Assembly (NCBI GenBank): GCA_947644185.1 | Contig: CANRZC010000071.1 | Location: forward strand, 1-9,556 | DNA: 9,556 nucleotides | DNA from: an uncultured Acetatifactor sp. | Lineage (GTDB): Bacteria; Bacillota; Clostridia; Lachnospirales; Lachnospiraceae | Reading direction: 5' to 3' | Shown: one piece after another, positions 1 to 6,753 of the stretch | Position numbering within the stretch: the stretch's first letter is position 1 | How the letters are laid out: each line of letters starts with the position of its first letter | Translations under genes and position numbers: made by a program | Notes under the pieces: generated by a model | The model's input: only the letters and a program-made list of their open reading frames with translations | The model's database searches: none | Told to the model about the DNA's origin: nothing

Positions 1-1
1 C

Positions 2-553
2 ATACAACTGATTCTTTTTGGGGGACAGGACTCATTGATGAACGCTGCAAAACAGGCAGGATATCATCAAACATCAGAAAGCTGGGATATGCAATTTGAT
101 TTTGATGATGTGTTGGAGTATCCTTTGCCGGAGGGATTTCATTTTGTAAATCCTGACCAGTATGATATGGACAAGATAAGCAAGTGCTGTTGGAAAGGGT
201 TCGATCATGAACAGAATGAGGGTTTATGGAATCATCAATACGAGCAGAGTAATTATTTATTGGAGGTAGCACCACATGCAACCACAAATTTGTCAGTTAC
301 CATTGCTGACGATAAGGGAGAGTATGCATGCTATGGGGGAATGTGGTGGACACCGGCAAATAAACTGGCTTACATGGAACCACTTTGTACAATCCCAGAA
401 TATCGCCGTAGAGGACTTGCCTCTGCCGCTTTGTCCGAATTATATCGAAGGACAAAAGCATTGGGAGCAACCCATATGACAGGTGGATTTCATGGATTCT
501 ACAAAGCAATCGGTTACAAACCGGCAGTGAGATGGACTTATTGGAAGAAATAA
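2..553 (+). CDS. GNAT family N-acetyltransferase, 5'-truncated by the window edge
   Basis: Predicted acyl-CoA-dependent N-acetyltransferase; the substrate is unknown. Counting from the TTG at 35, the acetyl-CoA binding loop (motif A) is at residues 121-129 (PEYRRRGLA, the R/Q-x-x-G-x-A/G signature), followed by a helix and the late GNAT element YKAIGY at 156-161. The frame has no stop back to base 2. The codons before 35 read like the end of an earlier domain, so I infer that the gene starts outside the window and may be one of the two-domain GNATs of Clostridia. The alternative is a start at the ATG at 38, with GGGGG at 20-24 as a poor ribosome site. By eye the coding sequence is more A+T-rich than the genes that follow. 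The TAA at 551 is followed by another TAA and by no clear terminator. Family is confident; substrate and start are not. Confidence 0.82.
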   Translation: MQLILFGGQDSLMNAAKQAGYHQTSESWDMQFDFDDVLEYPLPEGFHFVNPDQYDMDKISKCCWKGFDHEQNEGLWNHQYEQSNYLLEVAPHATTNLSVTIADDKGEYACYGGMWWTPANKLAYMEPLCTIPEYRRRGLASAALSELYRRTKALGATHMTGGFHGFYKAIGYKPAVRWTYWKK

Positions 554-559
554 TAAATT

Positions 560-594
560 GCATATTAGCCATTGTTAAGGAAAGCATTTTAGCC
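560..594 (+). repeat. 11-base direct repeat flanking the -35 box (possible operator)
   Basis: GCATATTAGCC (560-570) and GCATTTTAGCC (584-594) match at 10 of 11 positions, with 24 bases from start to start. The first copy ends one base before the -35 element and the second ends directly before the -10 element. Such placement suits a regulator that binds head-to-tail half-sites, as AraC-type proteins do. That is inference: no regulator gene is in the window. Confidence 0.45.
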
Positions 595-600
595 TATAAT
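572..600 (+). promoter_or_regulatory. Sigma-A-type promoter for the DUF4434-GH3 unit
   Basis: TTGTTA at 572-577 (four of six consensus -35 bases) and a perfect TATAAT at 595-600 are separated by 17 bases. Transcription would start near 607, giving a leader of about 50 bases before the ATG at 658. The position just after the GNAT gene makes this the likely start of the DUF4434-GH3 transcript. Confidence 0.68.
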
Positions 601-645
601 AGTCTTTAGATAGAAGTGGGCACAAAGGAAGTACAAAAGCATGGC

Positions 646-651
646 AGGAGG
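646..651 (+). promoter_or_regulatory. Ribosome binding site that fixes the DUF4434 start at 658
   Basis: A perfect AGGAGG lies six bases before the ATG at 658. An upstream in-frame GTG at 616 would add 14 residues, but it has no comparable site and would lie very near the predicted transcription start. The ATG at 641 is out of frame. Confidence 0.85.
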
Positions 652-657
652 TTCAAA

Positions 658-1620
658 ATGTTGAAAGCGATTCAGGGGACGTGGTTCGAGTTCAGACACC
701 ACAGTACAGTAGAGGGGAAATATTGGAATCCCATTTGCAGACATTTTAGTGAGGCTCAATGGGAGGAGAAGGTGGCGGAGATTGCATCTCTTGGCATGAA
801 GTACATTGTGCTGCTGTGCAGTAGCCTTGTGGAAGAGGACTGTGCGGAAAGCTATTTTAGGACAGATATCTATCCTCAGGCAGAGATGCCATGCCAGGAC
901 CCCCTGGAAACCCTGTTGACAGCGGCAGACCGATACGGCATCTCGGTATTTGTATCCTGTGGTTTCTATGGGAACTGGCGGCATCCTGCAGATAACTGGG
1001 CGAACCCGGAAGTACAGAGACGAGCTTTCTGTGCCATGGAGCAGATGGTTGAGAATTATGGGAGCCATTCTTCCTTTTATGGCTGGTATCTGCCCGATGA
1101 AGCTGGCATCAACGGGTATTTTGATGAAGATTTTATCCGGTATATTAATATTTATGCGGCCAGGGGGCGGGAATTGCTTCCAGGGTCAAAGCTGTTGATT
1201 GCACCTTACGGAACAAATCTTTTAAAGGCAGACGATACCTATGTAGGACAGCTTGAAAAGATTGATGCGGATATCATTGCTTACCAGGACGAGGTAGGTG
1301 TAAGAAAGTCTACTCCAGAGCAGACAGCGGCCTATTATGAGGCACTGAAGCATGCGCATGATCGAGCCGGACGCAGTGCGCTCTGGGCGGATATGGAATT
1401 GTTTGCATTTGAGGGTGAGGTTTACAGAAGCGCGTTGGTTCCGGCAGATATCCACAGGATAGAGAGGCAGTTGGCCAGTATTTCTCCTTATGTGGAGACA
1501 GTGCTATGCTACCAGTACATGGGGCTAATGAACCGTCCAGGAACCAGAGCCTTTTGTGGACATCCAGATTCCCTTACATTATATGAAGATTACCGGCGAC
1601 TATTGGGAATGAAAGGATGA
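658..1620 (+). CDS. DUF4434 family TIM-barrel protein, putative glycoside hydrolase
   Basis: The 320-residue protein opens with a barrel-like first strand (IQGTWFEF, 5-12) and the second-strand motif GMKYIVLL (46-53). This pattern is typical of DUF4434 proteins, which resemble glycoside hydrolase TIM barrels. No signal peptide is visible, so it probably acts in the cytoplasm. Conserved-looking acidic positions sit where barrel strands should end: GWYLPDE with Glu148, AYQDE with Asp211/Glu212, and WADMELF with Glu247. In clan GH-A enzymes the acid/base and the nucleophile are glutamates on strands 4 and 7, and the 99-residue spacing of Glu148 and Glu247 fits that layout; assigning them here is inference. 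The stop is 63 bases before the GH3 gene, and the two probably share a transcript and handle the same oligosaccharide or glycoside. The family call is from recognition of the sequence pattern; enzymatic activity is not proven. Confidence 0.75.
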   Translation: MLKAIQGTWFEFRHHSTVEGKYWNPICRHFSEAQWEEKVAEIASLGMKYIVLLCSSLVEEDCAESYFRTDIYPQAEMPCQDPLETLLTAADRYGISVFVSCGFYGNWRHPADNWANPEVQRRAFCAMEQMVENYGSHSSFYGWYLPDEAGINGYFDEDFIRYINIYAARGRELLPGSKLLIAPYGTNLLKADDTYVGQLEKIDADIIAYQDEVGVRKSTPEQTAAYYEALKHAHDRAGRSALWADMELFAFEGEVYRSALVPADIHRIERQLASISPYVETVLCYQYMGLMNRPGTRAFCGHPDSLTLYEDYRRLLGMKG

Positions 1621-1639
1621 GTTATGTTAAGACAAAAAG

Positions 1640-1665
1640 GCCTATCCTTTGGGAGGGATACAGGC
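1640..1665 (+). other. Weak imperfect hairpin between DUF4434 and GH3 genes
   Basis: GCCTATCC (1640-1647) can pair with GGAT (1656-1659) and AGGC (1662-1665), leaving a two-base bulge and an eight-base loop. There is no U-run after it, so it is not a standard terminator. It could be an mRNA processing or stability element that sets the ratio of the two products, or chance. Confidence 0.25.
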
Positions 1666-1683
1666 TAGAGTGGAGGTAGTGAT

Positions 1684-3822
1684 ATGAGAGACAGAGAAAA
1701 TGCAAGAAAAAGGGCAAAGGAACTGGTGGCCCAGATGACCCTGGAGGAAAGAGCTTCCCAGCTTAGATTCGATTCGCCGGCCATTCCCAGGCTGGGCATA
1801 CCTGCCTACAACTGGTGGAACGAGGCTCTCCACGGTGTGGCAAGAGCAGGAGTGGCAACTGTTTTTCCCCAGGCAATTGGCATGGCAGCCGCTTTTGACG
1901 TGCCTATGATGAAAGCGGTGGGTGAGGCCATAGCGGAGGAGGGACGGGCAAAATATAACGCATATAAGGAAGAGGGGAACAGGGACATCTATAAGGGACT
2001 TACCTTCTGGTCACCCAATGTGAATATATTCCGGGATCCCAGGTGGGGAAGAGGGCATGAGACCTATGGAGAGGATCCTTATCTGACAGGGGAACTGGGC
2101 AAGGCCTTTGTGGAGGGCCTCCAGGGGGACGGAGAGTATCTGCACGCTGCGGCATGTGCAAAACATTTCGCGGTGCACTCTGGCCCAGAGGGGGAGCGCC
2201 ATCGCTTTGATGCCAGAGTCTCCCAAAAGGATCTGTGGGAAACCTATCTTCCTGCTTTTGAAAAACTGGTGAAAGAGGCACAGGTGGAGGCGGTGATGGG
2301 CGCTTACAACAGGACCAACGGAGAGCCCTGCTGTGGCAGCAACACGCTGATAAAGGATATTCTGCGGGAGAAATGGGAGTTCCAGGGACATTTCGTGTCT
2401 GACTGCTGGGCCATCCTGGATTTTCACATGCACCATATGGTCACTGACACTGCTGAGGAATCTGCAGCCATGGCATTGAAGGCAGGTTGCGATGTAAACT
2501 GTGGTGTTACCTATCTGCATCTTCTGAAGGCATGTCAGGAAGGGCTGGTGACCCAGGATGAGATCAGCCTGGCGGCAGAGAGACTCTTTACCACACGGTT
2601 CCTGCTGGGGCTGTTTGATGAGACCCCCTATGACAACACTGGCTTTGACCGGATTGAGTGCAAGGAGCATTTAGAGCTGGCGGAGCAGGCTGCGGCGGAA
2701 GGTATGGTACTGCTAAAAAATAACGGCTTGCTGCCTTTGAAAAAAGAGGAATTAAAGGCTATTGGTGTCATCGGGCCCAATGCAGACAGCCGCAAGGCAC
2801 TGATGGGCAATTATCACGGAACGGCATCTCGGTATATCACGGTTCTGGAGGGAATCCAGGATGCCTTGCCGGATGTGCGGGTGTACTATTCTGAGGGCTG
2901 TCACCTGTTCCAGGACAAGGTGGAGGGACTGGCACAGAGACAGGATCGCATCGCAGAGGCAGTGAGTGTGGCGAAGCACAGCGATGTGGTGCTTCTGTGT
3001 GTGGGACTTGATGAGACCCTGGAGGGAGAGGAAGGAGATACAGGCAACAGCTATGCCTCTGGTGATAAAAAAGATTTGCTGCTGCCCCAGCCCCAGAGAG
3101 AGCTTATTGAGGCTGTAGTGAAAGTAGGCAAACCTGTGGTGGTACTGAATATGACAGGCAGTGCCATGGATCTGCGGTATGTGCAGGAGCATGCGGATGC
3201 AGTGCTGCAGGTGTGGTATCCTGGGGCCAGAGGTGGCCGGGCAGTGGCCAGGGTGCTGTTAGGAGAGCTCTCTCCCTCAGGAAAGCTGCCAGTGACCTTT
3301 TACAATAGTACAGAGGAGTTGCCGGCCTTTGAGGACTACTCCATGAAGGGCAGGACTTACCGGTATTTTCAGGGAAAGCCCCTGTATCCTTTTGGCTACG
3401 GTCTCACCTACGGAGACGTGCAGGTGGTATCTGCAGACTGCCATGGTCAGAGTTGGACGCCAGGAGTAGAAGGAGCCCTGAAATGGGATGTGACCCAGGA
3501 TATGACAGTGCAGGTTAGGGTGAAAAATAATGGGCAGACAGGTACAGGGGAAGTGATACAGGCCTATGTGGAGGCCCTGGAGTCCCCCTACGCAACCCCC
3601 AATGGAAAGCTGTGTGGGTTTACTCGCATTTTCCTAAACGGTGGAGAGAGCACAGAGGTGGAACTGAAGCTCAAAAAGGACGCCTTTACTGTAGTCAACG
3701 ACGAAGGGGAAAGAATCGTTGACGGCGGAAAATTCCGCATTAGCATGGGACTGGGACAGCCAGATGCCCGTACCAGGGAGCTGACAGGGAAGGATTGTAT
3801 TGTGTTTACAGTAGAAATTTAG
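1684..3822 (+). CDS. GH3 family beta-xylosidase/beta-glucosidase, cytoplasmic
   Basis: This 712-residue retaining glycosidase should remove terminal beta-linked xylose or glucose from the non-reducing end of short oligosaccharides or glycosides. Three GH3 regions are visible in order. The N-terminal barrel (about 1-320) has WNEALHGV at 45-52, RDPRWGRGHETYGEDP at 117-132, KHF at 160-162 and VSDC with the predicted nucleophile Asp240. The alpha/beta sandwich (about 335-570) has GLDETLEGEEGD at 441-452, where Glu449 aligns by motif with the acid/base of GH3 xylosidases. The C-terminal fibronectin-III-like domain (about 605-690) includes KLCGFTRIFLNGGES. The Glu in NEALHG (Glu47) and the Cys after Asp240 resemble the xylosidase branch more than typical SDW beta-glucosidases. 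There is no signal peptide, so the substrate must be imported. GGAGG at 1672-1676, seven bases upstream, supports the ATG at 1684. The length is normal and no active-site residue appears to be missing. Confidence 0.92.
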   Translation: MRDRENARKRAKELVAQMTLEERASQLRFDSPAIPRLGIPAYNWWNEALHGVARAGVATVFPQAIGMAAAFDVPMMKAVGEAIAEEGRAKYNAYKEEGNRDIYKGLTFWSPNVNIFRDPRWGRGHETYGEDPYLTGELGKAFVEGLQGDGEYLHAAACAKHFAVHSGPEGERHRFDARVSQKDLWETYLPAFEKLVKEAQVEAVMGAYNRTNGEPCCGSNTLIKDILREKWEFQGHFVSDCWAILDFHMHHMVTDTAEESAAMALKAGCDVNCGVTYLHLLKACQEGLVTQDEISLAAERLFTTRFLLGLFDETPYDNTGFDRIECKEHLELAEQAAAEGMVLLKNNGLLPLKKEELKAIGVIGPNADSRKALMGNYHGTASRYITVLEGIQDALPDVRVYYSEGCHLFQDKVEGLAQRQDRIAEAVSVAKHSDVVLLCVGLDETLEGEEGDTGNSYASGDKKDLLLPQPQRELIEAVVKVGKPVVVLNMTGSAMDLRYVQEHADAVLQVWYPGARGGRAVARVLLGELSPSGKLPVTFYNSTEELPAFEDYSMKGRTYRYFQGKPLYPFGYGLTYGDVQVVSADCHGQSWTPGVEGALKWDVTQDMTVQVRVKNNGQTGTGEVIQAYVEALESPYATPNGKLCGFTRIFLNGGESTEVELKLKKDAFTVVNDEGERIVDGGKFRISMGLGQPDARTRELTGKDCIVFTVEI

Positions 3823-3869
3823 TGCTGAATATGCATTTTCTGTAATAGTAGAAGGGGTCATCAGAAGCA

Positions 3870-3875
3870 TATAAT
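3870..3875 (+). promoter_or_regulatory. Possible -10 element upstream of flotillin
   Basis: A perfect TATAAT lies here, but at 16-18 bases upstream there is only a poor -35 (AGTAGA-like) and no extended -10. A start near 3882 would leave a very short leader before AGGAGG at 3884-3889. The region is A+T-rich, so chance is possible; read-through from GH3 is the alternative. Confidence 0.3.
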
Positions 3876-3895
3876 ATACAAAAAGGAGGAGGGGT

Positions 3896-5404
3896 ATGAT
3901 GAAAACGGTATTGGACATGGCGGTTCTGAGCGGTGCCTCTGGCATGGGCTCTGGTGGTTTTCCGATTTTTGCAGTGGTCTTGGGTGTAGTGGTGGTACTG
4001 TTGTTTTTGATCTTCTTAACTGGGTATGTGAAAGCACCCCCGGACACAGCAATGATTATCTCTGGGCTGCGCAAGAACCCAAAGGTGCTTATCGGAAAGG
4101 CAGGAATCAAGATTCCCTTTTTGGAGAGAAAGGATGAACTGAATCTACAGCTGATTCCCATTGATGTGAAGACCTCCAATGCGGTTCCCACGGCGGACTA
4201 CATAAATATCAATGTGGATGCCACTGTGAACGTAAAAATAAGCGATAATGAAGAGCGCCTGAAGCTGGCAGCCCAGAATTTCCTGAACAAGAACGCGGAG
4301 TACATTGGACGTGTGGCCAGGGAAGTGCTGGAGGGCAATGTGCGTGAGATTGTAGGCAAAATGGCGCTGGAGGAGATGGTCTCTGACAGACAGAAATTCG
4401 CCACTCTGGTAAAGGAAAACGCGGAGCCGGATCTGGCGGCCATGGGGCTTGACATTATCAGCTTTAATGTACAGAATTTTGTGGATGGCAATGGAGTCAT
4501 TGAGAATCTGGGTGTGGACAATATCGTGAAGATCCAGAAGAATGCGGCAATCTCCCGGGCGGAGAGCGAGAAGGAAATTGCCAAGGCACAGGCCAATGCA
4601 AAGAGGGAGTCCAATGAGGCGGAGGTAAATGCTGCCACAGAGATCGCAAAGAAGCAAAATGATTTGGCCATACGCAAGGCTGAGCTGAAGCGGGAAGCCG
4701 ATATCAAGCAAGCTGAGGCCGATGCCGCCTATCGGATTCAGGAGGAGGAGCAGCGAAAGACCGTTGAGATTACCACAGCCAACGCCAATATTGCAAAGCA
4801 GGAGAAGGAAATCCAGCTAAAACAGCGGGAAGCGGAAGTAATGGAACAGTCCCTGGATGCCCAGGTGAAGAAAAAGGCGGAGGCTGACAAATTCGCCAAG
4901 CAGCAGCAGGCCGATGCAAGCCTGTATGAGCGCCAGCGGGAGGCAGAAGCCAAAAAGTTTGAGACCGAAAAAGAGGCTGAGGCCATGAAGGCCCAGGCGG
5001 AGGCAAAGCGCTATACCATGGAACAGGAGGCAGACGGTATCCGCACCAGAGGGCTGGCAGAGGCGGAGGCTATCCGTGCAAAGGCCGTGGCAGAGGCTGA
5101 GGGTATTGAGAAAAAGGCGGAAGCCATGGCGAAAATGGGGGAGGCCGCTGTGCTGGAAATGTACTTTAAGGCATTGCCTGAGGTGGTCAGAAACGCTGCG
5201 GAGCCTCTTGCCAGTGTGGATAAGATCACCATGTACGGTGACGGCAATTCCACAAAGCTTATGAAGGATATTATGGGAACTGTGGTGCAGGTGACAGATG
5301 GGCTGAAAGAGTCCACAGGAGTGGACCTGCAGGCAGTGCTGTCTGGATTCCTGGCTGGAAAAGCTGCGCTGGGCAAAGGAACAAAATCGGAGGAAGATAC
5401 CTGA
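3896..5404 (+). CDS. Flotillin-like SPFH membrane scaffold protein
   Basis: The 502-residue protein belongs to the flotillin branch of the SPFH (band 7) family. These proteins oligomerise on the inner face of the membrane and organise functional membrane microdomains; the Bacillus counterpart is FloT/YuaG. A hydrophobic anchor runs from about residue 22 to 43 (start of GFPIFAVVLG), followed by YVKAPPDTAMII, the usual entry to the SPFH domain, which spans about 45-215. From about 218 to 415 there is an Ala/Glu/Lys/Gln-rich coiled coil with recurring EAEA and AEAKR units. The C-terminal oligomerisation segment (415-490) holds ALPEVV and the MYGDG loop near 446-450. There is no classical signal peptide. 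AGGAGG at 3884-3889 is six bases from the ATG at 3896; the adjacent ATG at 3899 is also possible. The gene lies 73 bases after GH3. No NfeD partner, often encoded beside bacterial flotillins, is within the window. The gene ends in a convergent junction. Confidence 0.93.
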   Translation: MMKTVLDMAVLSGASGMGSGGFPIFAVVLGVVVVLLFLIFLTGYVKAPPDTAMIISGLRKNPKVLIGKAGIKIPFLERKDELNLQLIPIDVKTSNAVPTADYININVDATVNVKISDNEERLKLAAQNFLNKNAEYIGRVAREVLEGNVREIVGKMALEEMVSDRQKFATLVKENAEPDLAAMGLDIISFNVQNFVDGNGVIENLGVDNIVKIQKNAAISRAESEKEIAKAQANAKRESNEAEVNAATEIAKKQNDLAIRKAELKREADIKQAEADAAYRIQEEEQRKTVEITTANANIAKQEKEIQLKQREAEVMEQSLDAQVKKKAEADKFAKQQQADASLYERQREAEAKKFETEKEAEAMKAQAEAKRYTMEQEADGIRTRGLAEAEAIRAKAVAEAEGIEKKAEAMAKMGEAAVLEMYFKALPEVVRNAAEPLASVDKITMYGDGNSTKLMKDIMGTVVQVTDGLKESTGVDLQAVLSGFLAGKAALGKGTKSEEDT

Positions 5405-5424
5405 AGCTGTGGCAGACTTGAGTG

Positions 5425-5445
5425 ATCCGCGGATTGTGTCGACAC
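5425..5445. repeat. Two adjacent perfect 10-bp palindromes
   Basis: ATCCGCGGAT (5425-5434) and GTGTCGACAC (5436-5445) are each perfect palindromes. They are separated by a single T, and their centres are 11 bases apart, about one helical turn. They lie just after the flotillin stop and before the terminator stem. They might be protein-binding sites on one face of the helix, or coincidence. Confidence 0.55.
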
Positions 5446-5470
5446 GGCAGGCAATAGCAAAGCAAGAGAG

Positions 5471-5503
5471 AGGGGCTGTGGGAAATCGTTTCCCACAGCC
5501 CCT
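5471..5503 (-). terminator. Strong 15-bp stem-loop at the convergent junction
   Basis: AGGGGCTGTGGGAAA (5471-5485) pairs perfectly with 5489-5503 around the three-base loop TCG. The stem is 15 bases past the stop codon of the minus-strand hydrolase. Read on the minus strand, the bases after the stem are moderately U-rich (10 T in 20). On the plus strand they are GAAAATATGC, without a U-run. It therefore fits best as terminator of the MATE-hydrolase operon, and it may also limit read-through from flotillin. Confidence 0.75.
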
Positions 5504-5518
5504 GAAAATATGCTAAAC

Positions 5519-6718
5519 TTACAGACATCCGTAGGCCACAGCACGCATCCGCAGATGGTGGTATTCCTCCAAATTAGGCTGTAGGTTGTGCATATAGACA
5601 ATGGACACACCTTCCTCGGGAGAAGCCTCCGCCCAGGTTCCGGAGCCACCTGTCCAACCAAACTGTCCGGGAAAACCATTGTGCTGCCCTGCATATCTGT
5701 CTAGAAGCATACGCATTCCATAGCCATACCCGTAGCCTGCCAGATAAGTGTTAGAAAAATCCTCTTCCAACACTTTAGGCGTCAGAGTGTTAGTCCGAAG
5801 GAGATCGATGGTTTTACGGCCTAGAAGCTTTACACCCTGATAGGTACCTCCGCAGGCAAGCATCTGCATCAGCTTCGTATAATCCCCACAATTGGTGATG
5901 ACCCGGGAGAAGCCAGGAACGGTTCCCAGAGGGCCTACAAATTTCGCCTCCCGCTCTGGCTCTGGGAGGAAGAAGGGATCAGAATCTCCCAGCTTTTTCC
6001 CTGGTTTCAGGTAATAATCCTTTACCAGACGGCTTTCCAGATCTCCAAAGAGGAAATTCGCTGAGCTGTCCATGCCCAAGGGCTCGAACAACATTTCTTT
6101 GATCACCAATTCAGCGGGCTTGCCACAGAGCACTTCCAGCAGGCCTGCTGTCAGCTCACTGGCAAAACCATAGAGGAAACGTGTTCCTGGCTCAAAGGCA
6201 AGGGGAACCCGGGAAGCTGCCCGGATCTGTTCTCTGAGCGTAAAGTATCCCTTCTCTCTCAATTCTTTCATCTCTCGGGCCATGGCCAGCGCTGTGGGAT
6301 GATGCTGCACAGGAACGCCACCTACGATCATCTCATAAGGGAGACCACAGGTCATATTGAAGATATGCTTTACCAAAATGGGTTTCTCCGTGGGGATCAC
6401 CTCCAGAGAACCATTTGGCATAGTTACCAGCTTGGTAGAGTTTCTGTATTCTGGAAAATACTCATACAGAGGATCTGTCATCAAAAATTTCCCCTGTTCA
6501 TAGAGCATCATGGCCGTAGTGTACATGGCGATCTTGGTGAGAGAGGCCTGGCGGAATACATGATTGGCGCTTAACTTCACGCCATTTTCCTTATCAGCCC
6601 ATCCAAAATAGTTTTCGTAGAGGATTTCTCCTTTTCTGGCGATGACGCAGCTTGCATTGGGCAACCCATCATCCACATACTTTTGAAGCAGTCTATCTAA
6701 ATCTTTGAAATCAGCCAT
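5519..6718 (-). CDS. Serine hydrolase, class C beta-lactamase/EstB-like fold (paralog 1)
   Basis: The 399-residue protein has the fold used by class C beta-lactamases, DD-peptidases and EstB-type esterases. The nucleophile motif SxxK is SLTK at 59-62 (Ser59, Lys62). The second motif is Tyr183 in FLYGFASELTAGLLE, matching the Tyr of esterase-type members. GWTGGSGT at 354-361 stands where beta-lactamases carry KTG, again closer to EstB-like esterases than to true beta-lactamases. No signal peptide or lipobox precedes the domain, so a cytosolic hydrolase of small esters, amides or lactones is more likely than a wall enzyme; the substrate is unknown. AAAGGA at 6729-6734 lies ten bases before the ATG. 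This is the last gene of the MATE-hydrolase-hydrolase operon, 35 bases after its paralog, and the terminator stem follows it. By hand count it matches the paralog at about 27 of the first 60 positions. Confidence 0.88.
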   Translation of the reverse strand: MADFKDLDRLLQKYVDDGLPNASCVIARKGEILYENYFGWADKENGVKLSANHVFRQASLTKIAMYTTAMMLYEQGKFLMTDPLYEYFPEYRNSTKLVTMPNGSLEVIPTEKPILVKHIFNMTCGLPYEMIVGGVPVQHHPTALAMAREMKELREKGYFTLREQIRAASRVPLAFEPGTRFLYGFASELTAGLLEVLCGKPAELVIKEMLFEPLGMDSSANFLFGDLESRLVKDYYLKPGKKLGDSDPFFLPEPEREAKFVGPLGTVPGFSRVITNCGDYTKLMQMLACGGTYQGVKLLGRKTIDLLRTNTLTPKVLEEDFSNTYLAGYGYGYGMRMLLDRYAGQHNGFPGQFGWTGGSGTWAEASPEEGVSIVYMHNLQPNLEEYHHLRMRAVAYGCL

Positions 6719-6753
6719 TTCTATCCATTCCTTTCTGCAAATCTAAAATCCTT

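Noticed and set aside
616..657. GTG start adding 14 residues to DUF4434
   Set aside because: It has no ribosome site, lies only about nine bases from the predicted transcription start, and a perfect AGGAGG serves the ATG at 658.
1624..1668. 14-codon frame between DUF4434 and GH3 (starts MLRQKG)
   Set aside because: There is only a weak AAGGA-like site, no run of one amino acid as in attenuator leaders, and it overlaps the weak hairpin; nothing separates it from chance.
2011..2670. Long minus-strand open frame (219 codons) inside the GH3 gene
   Set aside because: It lies opposite a gene with full GH3 motifs, its product resembles no family, and it has no convincing ribosome site; it is a codon-bias shadow.
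3828..3841. Near-palindrome GAATATGCATTTTC after the GH3 stop
   Set aside because: It is centred on the common ATGCAT with flanking mismatches, in A+T-rich DNA, and has no repeat elsewhere in the window.
4145..5694. Several long minus-strand open frames opposite flotillin
   Set aside because: The Ala/Glu/Lys-rich coiled-coil codons leave the complementary strand free of stops; products are low-complexity Ser/Ala/Phe-rich, and one runs into the hydrolase gene in the wrong frame.
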